64,000 nucleotides of DNA. Origin: Ricordea florida. Taxonomy: Eukaryota; Cnidaria; Anthozoa; Corallimorpharia; Ricordeidae. Made by a program: the position numbers and the translations under genes. The stretch spans positions 43,220,657 to 43,284,656 of the forward strand of contig OX453272.1 of the NCBI GenBank assembly GCA_949710005.1, given 5' to 3'. Numbering within the stretch: position 1 is the first letter of the stretch; the number at the start of each line of letters is the position of its first letter. Of the stretch, positions 53,524 through 64,000 are shown in pieces. The notes beneath the pieces are model-generated. The model saw only the letters and a program-made list of their open reading frames with translations, was not told the DNA's origin and did not search any database.

Positions 53524-53856
53524 CAGTATATAATCGTGAGAAGTTGTAGAAAACACTGCTGAATAGTGCTCAATACACATTTGTGTAGAGGGGTATATAG
53601 AATTGGGTTACTAAATGAAAACACACATGATTCCCTGCACATATATCAGTATATATATAATCGTGAGAAGTTGTAGAAAACACTGCTGAATAGTGCTCAA
53701 TACACATTTGTGTAGAGCGGTATATAGAATTGGGTTACTAAATGAAAACACACATGATTCCCTGCAACTCTGAGTTTCGTGCTTACGCACTCATCAGGCA
53801 GATTTAATGAAGAAAAACCCTATCAGCTAGTATATATATATATATATTTACAATAA
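53490..53856 (-). repeat. 3' pLTR of the Penelope-like element, with tandem copies and AT microsatellites
   Basis: Two copies of a unit of about 120 bp containing AATCGTGAGAAGTTGTAGAA and GTGCTCAATACACATTTGTG lie at about 53534-53640 and 53652-53765. The second is joined to a hammerhead core (53797-53774, minus). TA-repeats bound the copies. The same AACTTCTCACGATTA words stand upstream of the ORF at about 56206-56232, as expected for paired pLTRs. Confidence 0.8.
53774..53797 (-). ncRNA. type I hammerhead ribozyme core 3 (Penelope-like element)
   Basis: Minus strand CTGATGA GTGC GTAA GCAC GAAAC: complete conserved core with a 4-bp stem II and a GNRA-like loop. ACT and AGT around CAG can form the very short stem III seen in Penelope-associated ribozymes, which are thought to work as dimers. 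Confidence 0.75.
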
Positions 53857-54007
53857 GTAGAACAATAGGAGAAGCTGCGCGTTATATTACAATAGGTGAG
53901 GAAGGCGGATCTATTAGAACAAAGGGATGTGTGAAGTAAACTGTCTAAACTAAAAACTAAAAGCGTAGGGGCGTAAAACAATAGTTCAGTATTGTATAGG
54001 ATGAGCG

Positions 54008-56148
54008 TCAATTGTTCTTTAAGTAAAACTTGTTTTCATGTCGGCACTTGGAAATAAGTTCAGATCGTTTGTTCAGGAGATTGTAATTGCTGTGTTTGAT
54101 AATATAAAGTTTTTCTGCTAGGCATAAGTCACATCGTTTACTTGAATTATTGTAGGGGCGAGCTCTTGCGATGATAGACCATTTAGTTGTGAAATTGATG
54201 TTGCTGTCTTTGAGTTGCCAGATGTACTTTGATAATTCAGTGGTGTTAGAAAGTTTTCTGTGGGTGAATGTAGACTTGTGTTGGGTATATCTCTGTTTAA
54301 AAGTTCCTTCAGTCAGTCCGATGTAGTTCTTGGTTGTAGTTTGATTAGATGTCGTAGAGGTTACTTGTGCGTTGTAGATGAGGCTGGTGGTTAAGCATTT
54401 ATTGTCGAGAGGGCAGTTTCGTTGAGATCTGCAGTTACATAGCTTGTCGCTGCTGTCGTTGTTGCCATTATTAGATAAGATTTTCTTGTTATGCTTGCTT
54501 ATGATGGCTCCCATATTCTCCATACAGCTATAGCTTACTTTAATGTTGTTCTTGTTGAAAAGGGTGTGATACTTGTGTTGTCGAGGAAAGTGTTTAGATA
54601 CAAGCTTGAGGAAGACTTTGCCGATGTTAGTTTTCACGTTGCTGCTGAATGGAGGATTATACCAGATAATGTTACGCTTGCGGTTTCGTCTTGGTCGAGT
54701 TGCTTGTCTATGTTTGTTATAGGAAAGGCTTGTTGTGTATCCGCTGGATTTGAGGGCGTCGTCATAGGTAGTCTTAGCTTTGTTAAATTCGTCTTTGTTG
54801 CAGGAGATGTCTGAAATTCTACGGTTAATGGAGTCGGGTAGTTGCTTGATGATGTTAGGGGGATGGTTGGATCTAACGTTGATATATAAAGGCTGGTTGT
54901 TAGGCTTTCTGTAGGGGTAGTATGTTCCGTTGTTGAGGTTGAATGTGACGTCGAGGTAGTTGACAATCTTGAGGTTAGTTTGAATTGTGATGTTCAGTCC
55001 GTGAGTTTTAAAATGTCTAGTGATGTCCTTTCTAATTTTGTCGGCATGAGGTCCCGTGATGTTCTTGAATACTGCTAGTCCGTCGTCTCTGTAAAGTCCG
55101 ATGTTTTCTTTTCCGTAAATGTTACATAAGTCGTTTAGGATGAACAGGCCAACAAGCTCGCAAACTTCCGCGCCGTCGTAGCTGCCCATTGTTACGTCAA
55201 AGGAGCTGTTGTCTTTCTTGATCCATGCCTTGTCGTTGTTGAAGAGTAGTGATTTTCGTGAGTGCATGATAATGTCGATGTCGCGGTCCGGTATGCTAGT
55301 GTACTGTTTGGCGAAGTTAATGGAGTCTGTTAGTAGCTTTTCTGTGATGGAAGGGTAGAAACTTTCTATGTCGAAGACGGCGAATGTGTGTCGATTCTTG
55401 TTAGGGATGTCGGAGTACCAGTTAATTACAGAGGCTGAGTTTTTCCACTGGTTGAGGCCGGTTTTATGTCTGACAGTAGTCAAGTGTTAATGTTCTCGAG
55501 TATCTGCTTGCTAATGCGCCCGATTTCGCTCTTTGCTGGGTTAATAAGGCGGCATGTGGGCTTGTTTTCGAAGTTGTCTTTATGGTCTTTTAAGGTGATG
55601 AAAGCTTGTCGTTCTGCCATGCATTCAGCTCTGTCGTCGATGAGGAGGTTAGTTGCGATGTTTTTAGCTTCGTTGTTAATGTTGCGTATAATATTAGTGT
55701 TAGCTTTTTGTTAGGTAGAAGTTAAGTTGTCCATGAGTAGTTTGTCGTGCGTGGGCTTGTCGACCTCGTAGAAGTTAGTTGATTTATCGGCTGGGATGAA
55801 GGCTTTAGTAGAACTGTTGATTTTTTTGATGTCTTGTCGGAGTTTGTCTTGAAATTCGTCGTGTTGGTTTCTGAATTCAATGTTTTTAATGATGTCGTAG
55901 AGGTCGGATTCGAAGTTGTCGAGTTCGTCGTTGTGGGGCGGGCATTTTCTTGATCTGAATCCATAGTTGTTAGTTTCGTTATCGTCGTTGTTGTCTTTGT
56001 CTTTTTCTTTATTTCTTTCGAAGAAGAAGGCTTTCCATCGCATTCGCTTGATTAGGTTTTCGGTTTTCTCTATAAGCTTTTTTAAGTACGAGTTTCTTGG
56101 TGGGATAGGGATGTTCTTCATTGAGTAGTGGAATCGTGTCCTTTCCAT
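54008..56148 (-). pseudogene. Penelope-like element ORF: reverse transcriptase and GIY-YIG endonuclease (one stop, one frameshift)
   Basis: The reading starts MERTRFHYSMKNIPIPPRNS at 56148. It meets an in-frame TAA at 55711-55713, continues through ECMAERQAFITLKDHKDNF, shifts frame near 55484-55500, and runs to 54008. Motifs: FDIESFYPSI (RT motif A), GSYDGAEVCELVG, the catalytic YRDDGLAV, a Cys-rich linker (CNCRSQRNCPLDNKC) and a GIY-YIG domain with NYIGLTEGTFKQRYTQHKS. The Cys-rich linker suggests the Neptune/Nematis side of the family. The element is close to full length; the stop and shift make this copy inactive. Confidence 0.92.
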
Positions 56149-56199
56149 CGTGGATAGCTGTGTTTAGCCAAAAGTGCTCGACCGCGCAATAAGACAGGA

Positions 56200-56300
56200 G
56201 CGGGTAATAATCGTGAGAAGTTGTAGAAAACACTAGTATATATATATATTTATTACTCAGTATATATATATATATTTATTTATTTATTTATTAGTCGGGC
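56200..56300 (-). repeat. 5' pLTR remnant and TA/TTTA microsatellite
   Basis: AATCGTGAGAAGTTGTAGAA repeats the 3' pLTR wording just upstream of the Penelope-like ORF start, followed by TATATATATTTATT repeats (about 56236-56294). Confidence 0.75.
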
Positions 56301-56394
56301 AACCGACTATAGGTTTACCCTCGAGTTTCATCGTAAATCGCAGTCACGTGCAATGGGGAATGCCGCAGACACGTAATACGGGCGCAAACTTCTT

Positions 56395-56900
56395 TCTACG
56401 ATGTCGAAGTCGATGGCGAATATGTTGAAAACAAATGGTGTCATCTTTTCTACGCTCAAACATACAGACCCACAAACCGTTCGCGGTAGACCCACTCTAA
56501 AAGATGGCGTGTGTAATGAGCGTATATTTCGAAACGGGTCGTTCCGCGAACTGAAAATAGCAAAAGAATCAAATGATTTAGCGAATGTCTCACAAGAATC
56601 AAACCGGAAATCAAATGAGTTACCAGTGAACAGAAAATGTGGACAGAGTGACAGAAGAGCATTTGCTGATAAAGACAAGGTGCCTCGCGATGAAACTCGA
56701 GGAAACGACAACAAAGATGCCACGTTGGAAACCAGGACCTTGGTACCCTTAGCATTTCTTTTTTGGACCACTCCGCACCATAAGTGGTCAACACTCATAA
56801 CAGCACGTCTACCTGTTGTCCGACTTACGATCTTAGATCGTCTTGTTTATTTCTTCATCTTCTACCGGTACAGCACGAACTCACAAATGACCATTTCCCG
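56395..56900. other. open stretch on both strands, coding status unclear
   Basis: A plus-strand frame of 169 codons (RGRPTLKDGVCNERIFRNGS) and a minus-strand frame of 156 codons overlap. No recognised homology. It could be an exon, but no clear splice context was found. Confidence 0.25.
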
Positions 56901-56904
56901 ATTG

Positions 56905-57003
56905 GCTTGATAACTCAGTTGGTTAGAGCGTTGCACCGGTATCGCAATTGCAAGGTCATGGGTTAATTCGAATCCCGTTCAAGCCTGATTTTTTCCAGGT
57001 CTT
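56905..57003 (+). mobile_element. tRNA-derived SINE
   Basis: GATAACTCAGTTGGTTAGAG (A-box) and GGGTTAATTCGAATCCC (B-box with one inserted base) about 50 bases apart, then GATTTTTTCCAGGTC, the wording of common coral SINEs with a CCTGA...CAGG hairpin after the tRNA part. The right end was not resolved. Confidence 0.75.
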
Positions 57004-57009
57004 AGTTTG

Positions 57010-60000
57010 TACAGCCGGGCTTATATAAACTGAGGTACGTTCGGGAGAATTCGAGAGAAGATCGTACAAGCACGATGCCGACTCGATGTAGAGTGTTGGT
57101 GGCCGCTCTCAAACTTCTCCAAAAGTACCGAAGTTTGCCACAAACACAGTAGATGAGGTTTAACTTTTGTGCTTAACTTGTATTAGAGACATGTTGTTAT
57201 CTGAATAGGAATATAGCTACGACTGAACCGACGGACAATAAAACACTGATCATTGTAACTGTAAGTGTGGTTTTCGTCTTTTAAGGGTTGATCTTTCTTT
57301 TTATCCCATGAAAAACTTCGTTTATAGAAACATAAAGCGAAAAAAATGCATCTTGAATAAAGATAAATGCATGAGATGTACTCAAATAATTGCGAAATAA
57401 AATACCAGCACGCCTGATATGTTAAGAAATTTCTAGGCCGGACATAAAACGGTTCCGTGTATCGAGCGGAAACCTAGGTGCAGAAATCATCACCGACCCT
57501 TTTTAGATTTCTCGCTAAAGATCATAAAGAGTTTCTATGCTTTCCTTGCAGGTTCATTTATTGGTAGTCTGTATCATTAAAATATAAAGTTAAATGGTGA
57601 AGTCCCAAAGTTACTACTGAACTTAACTGAGTTTAGTTTCATATCGGAATACTTCCGGCAATACGTGATCACAGGAACCGCAAAGAAATCTTTATGCAAA
57701 ATTTCCACACCACACTATAGTTCATTATACGCGACATGATGTTGATTTATAGCTTCGTTAGCACCTGTAAGTACGTGAAAGGTCTGGAAAATACATCTAG
57801 AGCATGCATAATGAAGTGATGGTTGTTCAATACGCACGACCAGACTCCAGTCGTGTATGCTTCTATAACGAGGATTATTACATATGTAGCTAGCTTGCTT
57901 GCCTCGGGTTATGGCTTTCTCAACGAAGTAATTCATGACTAAACTATACGGCTCCAGTGGACTCAACGCGATTCCACTGGAATCTAGTGGGGTATATTGG
58001 TGTAACATGAATATTGTTATTTTAATAACAATATTCACCAGGGAGCCGAGCTGTTTTCTCAAACAAAATTCATGAACGTTCTAAAATGAAGCTTTATTTT
58101 ACCGAGGAATAAGGACGGGTTTCTTGTACTGCGCGTAGGACGTAGCATTAGATCTAAAACCGTACATCGAAATGATCAATGTATTTTCGAAAGCATGCCC
58201 ATCGTTGAGGCCGGCGTCCGACAACTGGCACTTCCATGTCTACCATCAATGCTACCAAAATGGGCCTGCAAAATGTTCGAATGAATGGCAGAATCACTTA
58301 ATAACGTTGCTTGGGGTCTTTGGATAACGGCTCGAATTAAACGGAGATATGGTGCGCCAATTGTTCAAAACAACTGATGTCCAATTTATCCTGATTTAAA
58401 TGATTCATGAATAACAAGAAAAGTTATGGCTCCATTTTTGCTGCTGCCATAAATCTTCTCGTGTTTTATTCTGTTTTAGCTGCAGTTTTCACGCAGAATT
58501 TGACAACAGCTTAACTACTGTGTGCACTTTAAACAAAGCAAAGAACAGTGTGGCGTAAAAATGGATTAATTTCGTGTACTGAAAGACAAGTTGGAAAACG
58601 TGGAGTGATTTAAGCGTCATTTTTGACTGATTTCAGGGTTCTGATTATACACAGATATAAATATGGTCTGTAAGTCCCTAGGTTTATTAGAATATTGGCG
58701 CTTGATTTTCTCGTACATAGACCAAACCATGCAGTGTTAAAGGAAGACAAAACACAGCCAGTGTTACTCTCCAATAGAGAACCATGTACTACTGTCTGTT
58801 GGCGTCCTACCATTTTTTTTTTGGAGGAATGTTTAATTTTTTTTCCTTGGCATTTGTTTATAGTGCGCTTTAAGTTACATACAGCGGCATTTATTACAGA
58901 GTCCTTTCCAGCCAATGTCACTGACCTCGCCGTTATATTGGGGATTTTGTCTCGGTCACCGTTGGTCATTTATTGTAATGGACCCTACTCATTCTCACCG
59001 TCACTATCTAACAAAATACAGACATTGCGTGCAAAAGCCCTGCTCAAGGTGCTACTGCGTACGTGTTACTGTAATAGAAATGTGTAGGATGTCTAACTTC
59101 ACATGTTTGAGAATAACCAAGTGTGAAAATCAAGTCGACCACCTTCTTTAGAATAACTGCTTCTAGCCTTTTGAATCCCTCGGGATTAGAACTACTTCTC
59201 TTTCATGTTTATGATTCTCGCCATAGTTTTTATATTCCCGGAAGAATTTCGCCTTTTTGGCCCCCTTTTTAGAACTGTCACTCTTCACGGAATTGTCATG
59301 AGCCGTACCCTCAAAGTATCACAATCAGGATTCGTTTTAGACGCGGGGTGAACGCTAGCAACGTCTCGTTTGTTCTCTCTGTATGCGGCAGCTAACAGGC
59401 CATTAAAAAATGGACAGTTTTTGCGCTGTTTGATTAGAGGACAAAGTGAGAAAACTTTCCCGACAGAAGACTTTGAATTTAATGAACAATCCATCACGTA
59501 CCTGCTGTTCAAGCTTGGTAACAACAGAGCAGAAATTAGAAATGCCGACTACTCAAAATACTCAAAGAAAAGAAGATTAAGCTTCGAACAAATTATTAAG
59601 GACGATAAGCCTAAATAATAACGCGAAGAGTTCAGAGGCTTTCGCTAGAACAAATTTGGATATGACGTGACCTAAAAAAAAACTACACTGTTCAAGCAAC
59701 TTATATGAAAACTAATGTAGCAACAACTGTTAAATCATCCACGAAAGCATTGCCACCATTGTTCAAATCAAGTAAGTTTCGAAGTTCTTTCAAAATTTAC
59801 ACATATGGTTTCCGTTTAGTTAGTTTCCTTTCATATTCACTGTTATTTTTACAACGGCATAAGAACACAGGATTTTTTTATTAACCTCATGTCTTAAATT
59901 TAAGATATGCGGTAAGTTTATTGGTTTGTTGTGAATTGCGTGCGGGGAATAGAAATTCCCTGCCTCATAATAAGATGTTAAAAATTCTTTGCCTTCCTAT

Positions 60001-60560
60001 CCAATACAATTTTGTTAACATTGGGTCGAGTCTGTTTTCTTCAAGCCAAACTGCTTAAGGAAGTCATGCAAAATTTAAATGTCATCAACAATGGAAACAC
60101 TTGCCAACCGCGAAGTCCAAAATGGCATTTTCACTTTAGCGAGTATGAAGTTTGGCCGAAAGCCATTCAAAGTTGAAAGGGTGACGTCTGTCTCAACAGG
60201 CAGAAGAGAAAATGGAGGCAAGGCTTTGAGCTTTTTTCGGGGCTAAAGTGTTTACTTTTCTTTTTAACGGAAAGTATTTGCTGAATAAATGACAAATTAA
60301 CAATGAAGGCGTGTTATTCAAATTATCACTAGGGTGTCGGTTAATCCGAAGAGGAGACAAATTCTTTAGGGAATGATCCGATTTCAAAGGGAAGTTGCGG
60401 CCTACGACAGACACCACGAAACGCTTTCAGCTGATGAAAGGGTATTAACAGTTTCGGGCGTAAATCGCTCTTTATAAGCGCGCAATTGACCTGCGCGGTT
60501 CATTTGCACTTATCTTAGAGCCACCTGGTAGCAGCGAACAACAGACAGCCACCCAGTGCA
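57010..60560. other. long intergenic stretch, no supported gene
   Basis: Many short open frames, none with recognisable domains. The longest plausible reading (59370-59618 plus, TEDFEFNEQSITYLLFKLGN) is basic at its end and could be an exon, but no splice sites or family support it. Confidence 0.35.
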
Positions 60561-60563
60561 ACC

Positions 60564-61889
60564 ATGTCGTACAACATATTTCTCCTACTCATCGTGGCTT
60601 CCTTTACCTATTCAGTGACGGGAAAAAAACTTCCTAATTGTTGCTGTGAAAGATTCAGTAAAGTTCAGGTTAGCCAACTTACGAACTTACTCCAGCAAGA
60701 AGCGGGCTCTTTAAGGCTAGGAATGCAGATGATGTGCCCAAAGTTATCAGGTAAGCCTTTTTTCAATGACTCGTCAAAAAGCAAGCATCGAGCCGTGTCC
60801 CAGCAATTCAATTTTTTTTCCTTTTTTTGTGAACACCGTCGCCCCTTCTGCGAAACATTAGCTTTGAAGGTGACTTTTTTATCTATGCATTCTGCCCATT
60901 TCTTGAGCGATGCCGGTTAAACACGTTCTTGAGCGGACAGCTCCTATAATGTCAAACTACTTGTTACTCGATAACTAGAGTAGCCTGATAATGGAACTAA
61001 AGAAAACCAATAGAAGTAAAATCAACTAATTCATTGTAGTTAATTTTGTTTTCCAATACACCAGAGACATTATTTCAGACATATTATGCCCTTTCACGGT
61101 GTGTTCAAAAACTCGCCGCCGGATTTGCAACCTTTAACCTCTCACAAATTCGGAAGTCCGGCTCATCGCTGTCAGAATTACATTCAATGACACTACATCC
61201 AAGTGGCAATTTCATGGACACACTTGCAGTTTGTCGTCACTCCATATTCTTCATACTGTTGTTTTAGAGTCGAATCGTCCGTGGAAATTCATTTAACGTT
61301 GAGTAGAGCTTGATCTCAGCAATTCTTTTTTCCGACGCCCCAAGCGCACTACCTCTTGTTGATGGGCTAGTCCATAGTCCACAAGTCATAACTGACTGAA
61401 CCCACCGAGGTATCAAACACAACTTATCACGTGCATTGTCTATCACGTGTCGCAGGCAAATGGCAGCTTTTGTCAAGATCGGGTCCCATTTCGTTCGGAG
61501 CCAAGGATGACAGCTTCGGCGAGGTTAGAGTAGAAACAGAGGGCTTTGTGGCCGCGATCAAACTTGTCCACGTGAGCGGCTTTGTGAGTTGCAACAGCAC
61601 TGGGTCCAGTCACTGGGGCTGCACGACAGGTACCTCCCCCTTGGGAACCTTCATTACTTCTTCTTCCAAACGTGTTTTGTTCCCGCGCCACTCTGATGGT
61701 TCAACGCGGTATTCTCTTCCTGGCTTCCTATCAGATTCTCCTGTTCTGGTTTTTCAGGACTTTGGGAACCCGGAGTATGTCCAGGTTAATCAGGTTCTGC
61801 AGGTTTGGTACGGTGAAGATCTTCGGAATGTCAGCGAAGCGGATAACAGCGGCGTTTCCGTTATCCGTGTGTATGCTTGGTACCTATAA
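60564..61889 (+). CDS. secreted cnidarian protein B, 2 exons (paralogue of 43407-44932)
   Basis: Join of 60564-60750 and 61456-61889: donor GTAAGC after TCAG, acceptor GTGTCGCAG, phase 1, 206 residues. Signal peptide about 1-20 (IFLLLIVASFTYSVTG), then a CCC-containing helix region. The second exon mirrors gene A: SFGAKDDSFGEV, IKLVHVSGFVSCNSTG, HWGCTTG, VLFPR, VLVFQDFG, LQVWYGEDL and IRVYAWYL. Intron position and phase equal those of gene A. A possible middle exon at about 61059-61110 was considered but is not needed. Confidence 0.75.
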
Positions 61890-61899
61890 GCGCTTACAA

Positions 61900-64000
61900 C
61901 TGAGGAGACGTTGGACTAACTTAATCCCGATTAAAGTTTTGTAAGAAAGTTTTTCATATGTTTAAAGTGATTTAAATGCAACATAAGAAAGGAAAAATAT
62001 GTGGAGCGATTCTAGAATACCCGGCCATATTTTTTCACGGCATAAATCTGTGGATCCCATGTCTTGTGGCTCGCAGAAAATGACGAGACAATAACTTTAT
62101 TCTTATAACATCGCCACGTTGTAATATAAGGAGACTGGGAACATTTTCACGAAAGCCGGTTTAAACCGAGTTCCACCAGTTTACCAAGTTTTCAACAATT
62201 TGTTAAATTAAACAAAACGGTCATGAATCAAATTGAAGCCACTGAGAGCATTCCTTATGACTTAAGAAAACGTACCCCTATATTGGTGCATAACGTAACA
62301 ATGCATTTTTAAATTAGAAAGAAAGTTGTTACCCAGAAGACGGCAACGACATTAAATGGAAAATAATTGTGTTCAATCCATTGCCTCCTCTTTTCTCTTT
62401 CTGATTTTGGTTGTGTTAACTCGTGATTCATGTTACTAGATATGCTGAGTAAATGAAGCAATCATTCAATGACCACACAACCATCGGGCTCACAAAGGGT
62501 GCACGAAGGGGATTATGGGAACGCCGTTAACATTATTTTTACACGCAAAAGTGCTTGTAAGGCTGCGTGGCTCCAGCGCGAGGATTTTTGCTTTTCCTGC
62601 TTTCCAATCGGTTAGGAGAGACAAAACTGGACGTCTTTTTTGAAGCCTGGAATTCACAAAAATCTTTGAGAACTGGAAAAAGGAGCCTGCATCAATAAAG
62701 ATAGGTCCGCAATGCCTACATGTGTGGCTAACTATACCACGTGACAGGCCCTCAGCTCTCGTGGACAAAGAAATAAATAAAAATGATCGCGCTATAATGT
62801 GCCTACACAATTCGTGTAAGCCACACAAAAATCCAAATGGTATTGATATAGATTTATTTCCAAATATTCAAAGTCTGAATTCAAACCATTTGTCGTTGTC
62901 TCGGGCTTCATGTGAAAACGCGAGAGCTTACAAAGAAATTCATATTGCGGTTTGCACTCGACCTCAAACATTTCAATAAGGTATTTGTGTTACATATAAA
63001 CATCGTATATATTCAAGGAAATCAAAGTCGCCGCGTCACCCAAGAAAAAAAGTGTTCCATTTATATGACCCAGGAGTCCATCATCCTGAGCGTCCATGTG
63101 TATGATATGCAATACACGGCATTTTTACAAATAGGATTACTTTTTAGAACGACATTCCCGGGAGGGAAAAATATTACTGCTCCTTCGTTTGAGCTAGTAA
63201 ATTTTGATAAAATCGACCTGGTTTCTACATGTTCTTCATTAATCCACTATGTTCTTATTGCGAAATTTTAGTTCGCTATGCATAAAATTAATGGTCGCCC
63301 TCTTGTCTCCCATGGTACAGAGGCGAGGGAAAGACTTGCTAAAAATAAATCTCTTTGTAAAAACACCGCGTTCAAGACCTAGTACCGGAGATGGACGCTC
63401 CGGATAATGGGCTCCTGTATAACCTTATGTGTATTTTTTTAACAAAACAAGTGAACAGTAAGAACTTAACAATATTTTGTGAAAGTAACTACCCCTGTTT
63501 CTGCTCTCCTTACTGACTCAAGATCCCGCGGCAGTAACTTATGGTGTCAAGTACACCAGATGGTGGGAAATCCCTGGCGGTAGCTCTTTCTAAACGAAAG
63601 AACTGCTGTTTCGGATTTCCGTCATAAACAGCGTCATTAACACCTAATTAATCTTCTAGTCCTCCTGTTGTATCTCCAGGAAATTTGACCAGGATCGTCG
63701 AGAGGTAGTGGTGTGGTTATGTGTGGCAACTATGTTAAAAAAAAAATTAACAAGCTCAAATTTTTCTGCTTTTGAAACTGCTATTGTCATATATCGTCCT
63801 GGCCCGTGCAAGTGTCTCATGTGTTGGAATTTTCTGCTTCTTCCTTCAGTCTTTTTTTCCTGTTCGCTTTCAAGTCGCTTTCAATTGGTTGTCCTTAAGG
63901 GTTAGACGCATTATGCCGGCATAATTTCAGGCATAATGCCTGCATAATGGAGAAGTTTATAGCACAATTTTATCATGATGCTACAAACCTAATATTTTCC
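61900..64000. other. intergenic to the window end, no supported gene
   Basis: No recognisable coding region. GATAATGGGCTCCTGT near 63404 repeats an arm of the palindrome at 28966. Palindromic GCATAATGCC words occur at about 63909-63950. Confidence 0.4.

Noticed and set aside
56328..56798. Minus-strand 156-codon frame
   Set aside because: Overlaps an equally open plus-strand frame; neither has recognised features.
61046..61267. Possible middle exon of secreted gene B
   Set aside because: Direct joining of exons 1 and 2 keeps phase and matches the paralogue's structure; no convincing donor was found at the end of this stretch.

Overview
The window looks like a stretch of animal genome, most likely an anthozoan cnidarian such as a coral. 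The evidence is a multi-exon ecto-5'-nucleotidase gene with GT-AG introns, two intron-bearing secreted genes of a family I associate with cnidarians, tRNA-derived SINEs, CR1/L2-like LINEs, Penelope-like elements with hammerhead ribozymes, Ty3/gypsy, PIF/Harbinger and Crypton-like debris, and many short foldback elements. Species cannot be fixed from sequence alone.

Layout. 1-11.2 kb: the ecto-5'-nucleotidase gene on the minus strand (six exons visible, the 3' end lies left of the window). Its last visible intron carries a decayed Ty3/gypsy element and a SINE nested in an inverted-repeat element. 12.477-28.119 kb: a complete Polinton/Maverick, an integrated virus-like element with 121-122 bp inverted repeats and a 5-bp flanking duplication. 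It encodes a protein-primed-type DNA polymerase B, a DDE integrase, a packaging ATPase, candidate capsid proteins and a run of small genes. These include an Rpb6-like protein, a SLOG (YspA/DUF2493-like) protein, a zinc-ribbon micro-gene and a membrane-anchored PD-(D/E)XK nuclease. This copy is damaged: polymerase motif A has lost its aspartate, one gene is frameshifted and another has an in-frame stop.

29.35-36.72 kb: a nest of insertions. A Crypton-like tyrosine recombinase gene is split at a GAATTC site by a 5.9 kb DNA transposon carrying two convergent genes, a DDE transposase and a spliced HECT-type ubiquitin ligase. The right terminal repeat of that transposon is itself split by a Harbinger element with a TAA duplication. 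36.9-37.7 kb: hairpin elements, one with inverted copies of a recombinase 5' coding segment. 38.7-41.3 kb: a 5'-truncated, frameshifted LINE. 43.4-44.9 kb: secreted-protein gene A (minus). 46.3-46.8 kb: a LINE tail and a SINE.

49.8-52.8 kb: a foldback element with 688-bp arms around a zinc-finger-gene fragment. 53.0-56.25 kb: Penelope-like long terminal repeats with hammerhead cores and a nearly full-length but broken Penelope-like ORF. 60.5-61.9 kb: secreted-protein gene B (plus), a paralogue of gene A with the same intron position and phase. The rest is intronic or intergenic sequence without recognisable genes.

The most interesting region is the Polinton. Its polymerase, integrase, ATPase and capsid candidates form the replication, integration and virion core. 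Its Rpb6-like, SLOG, zinc-ribbon and nuclease genes are accessory functions that I do not know as standard Polinton cargo. All family calls are from reading translated sequence without database searches.
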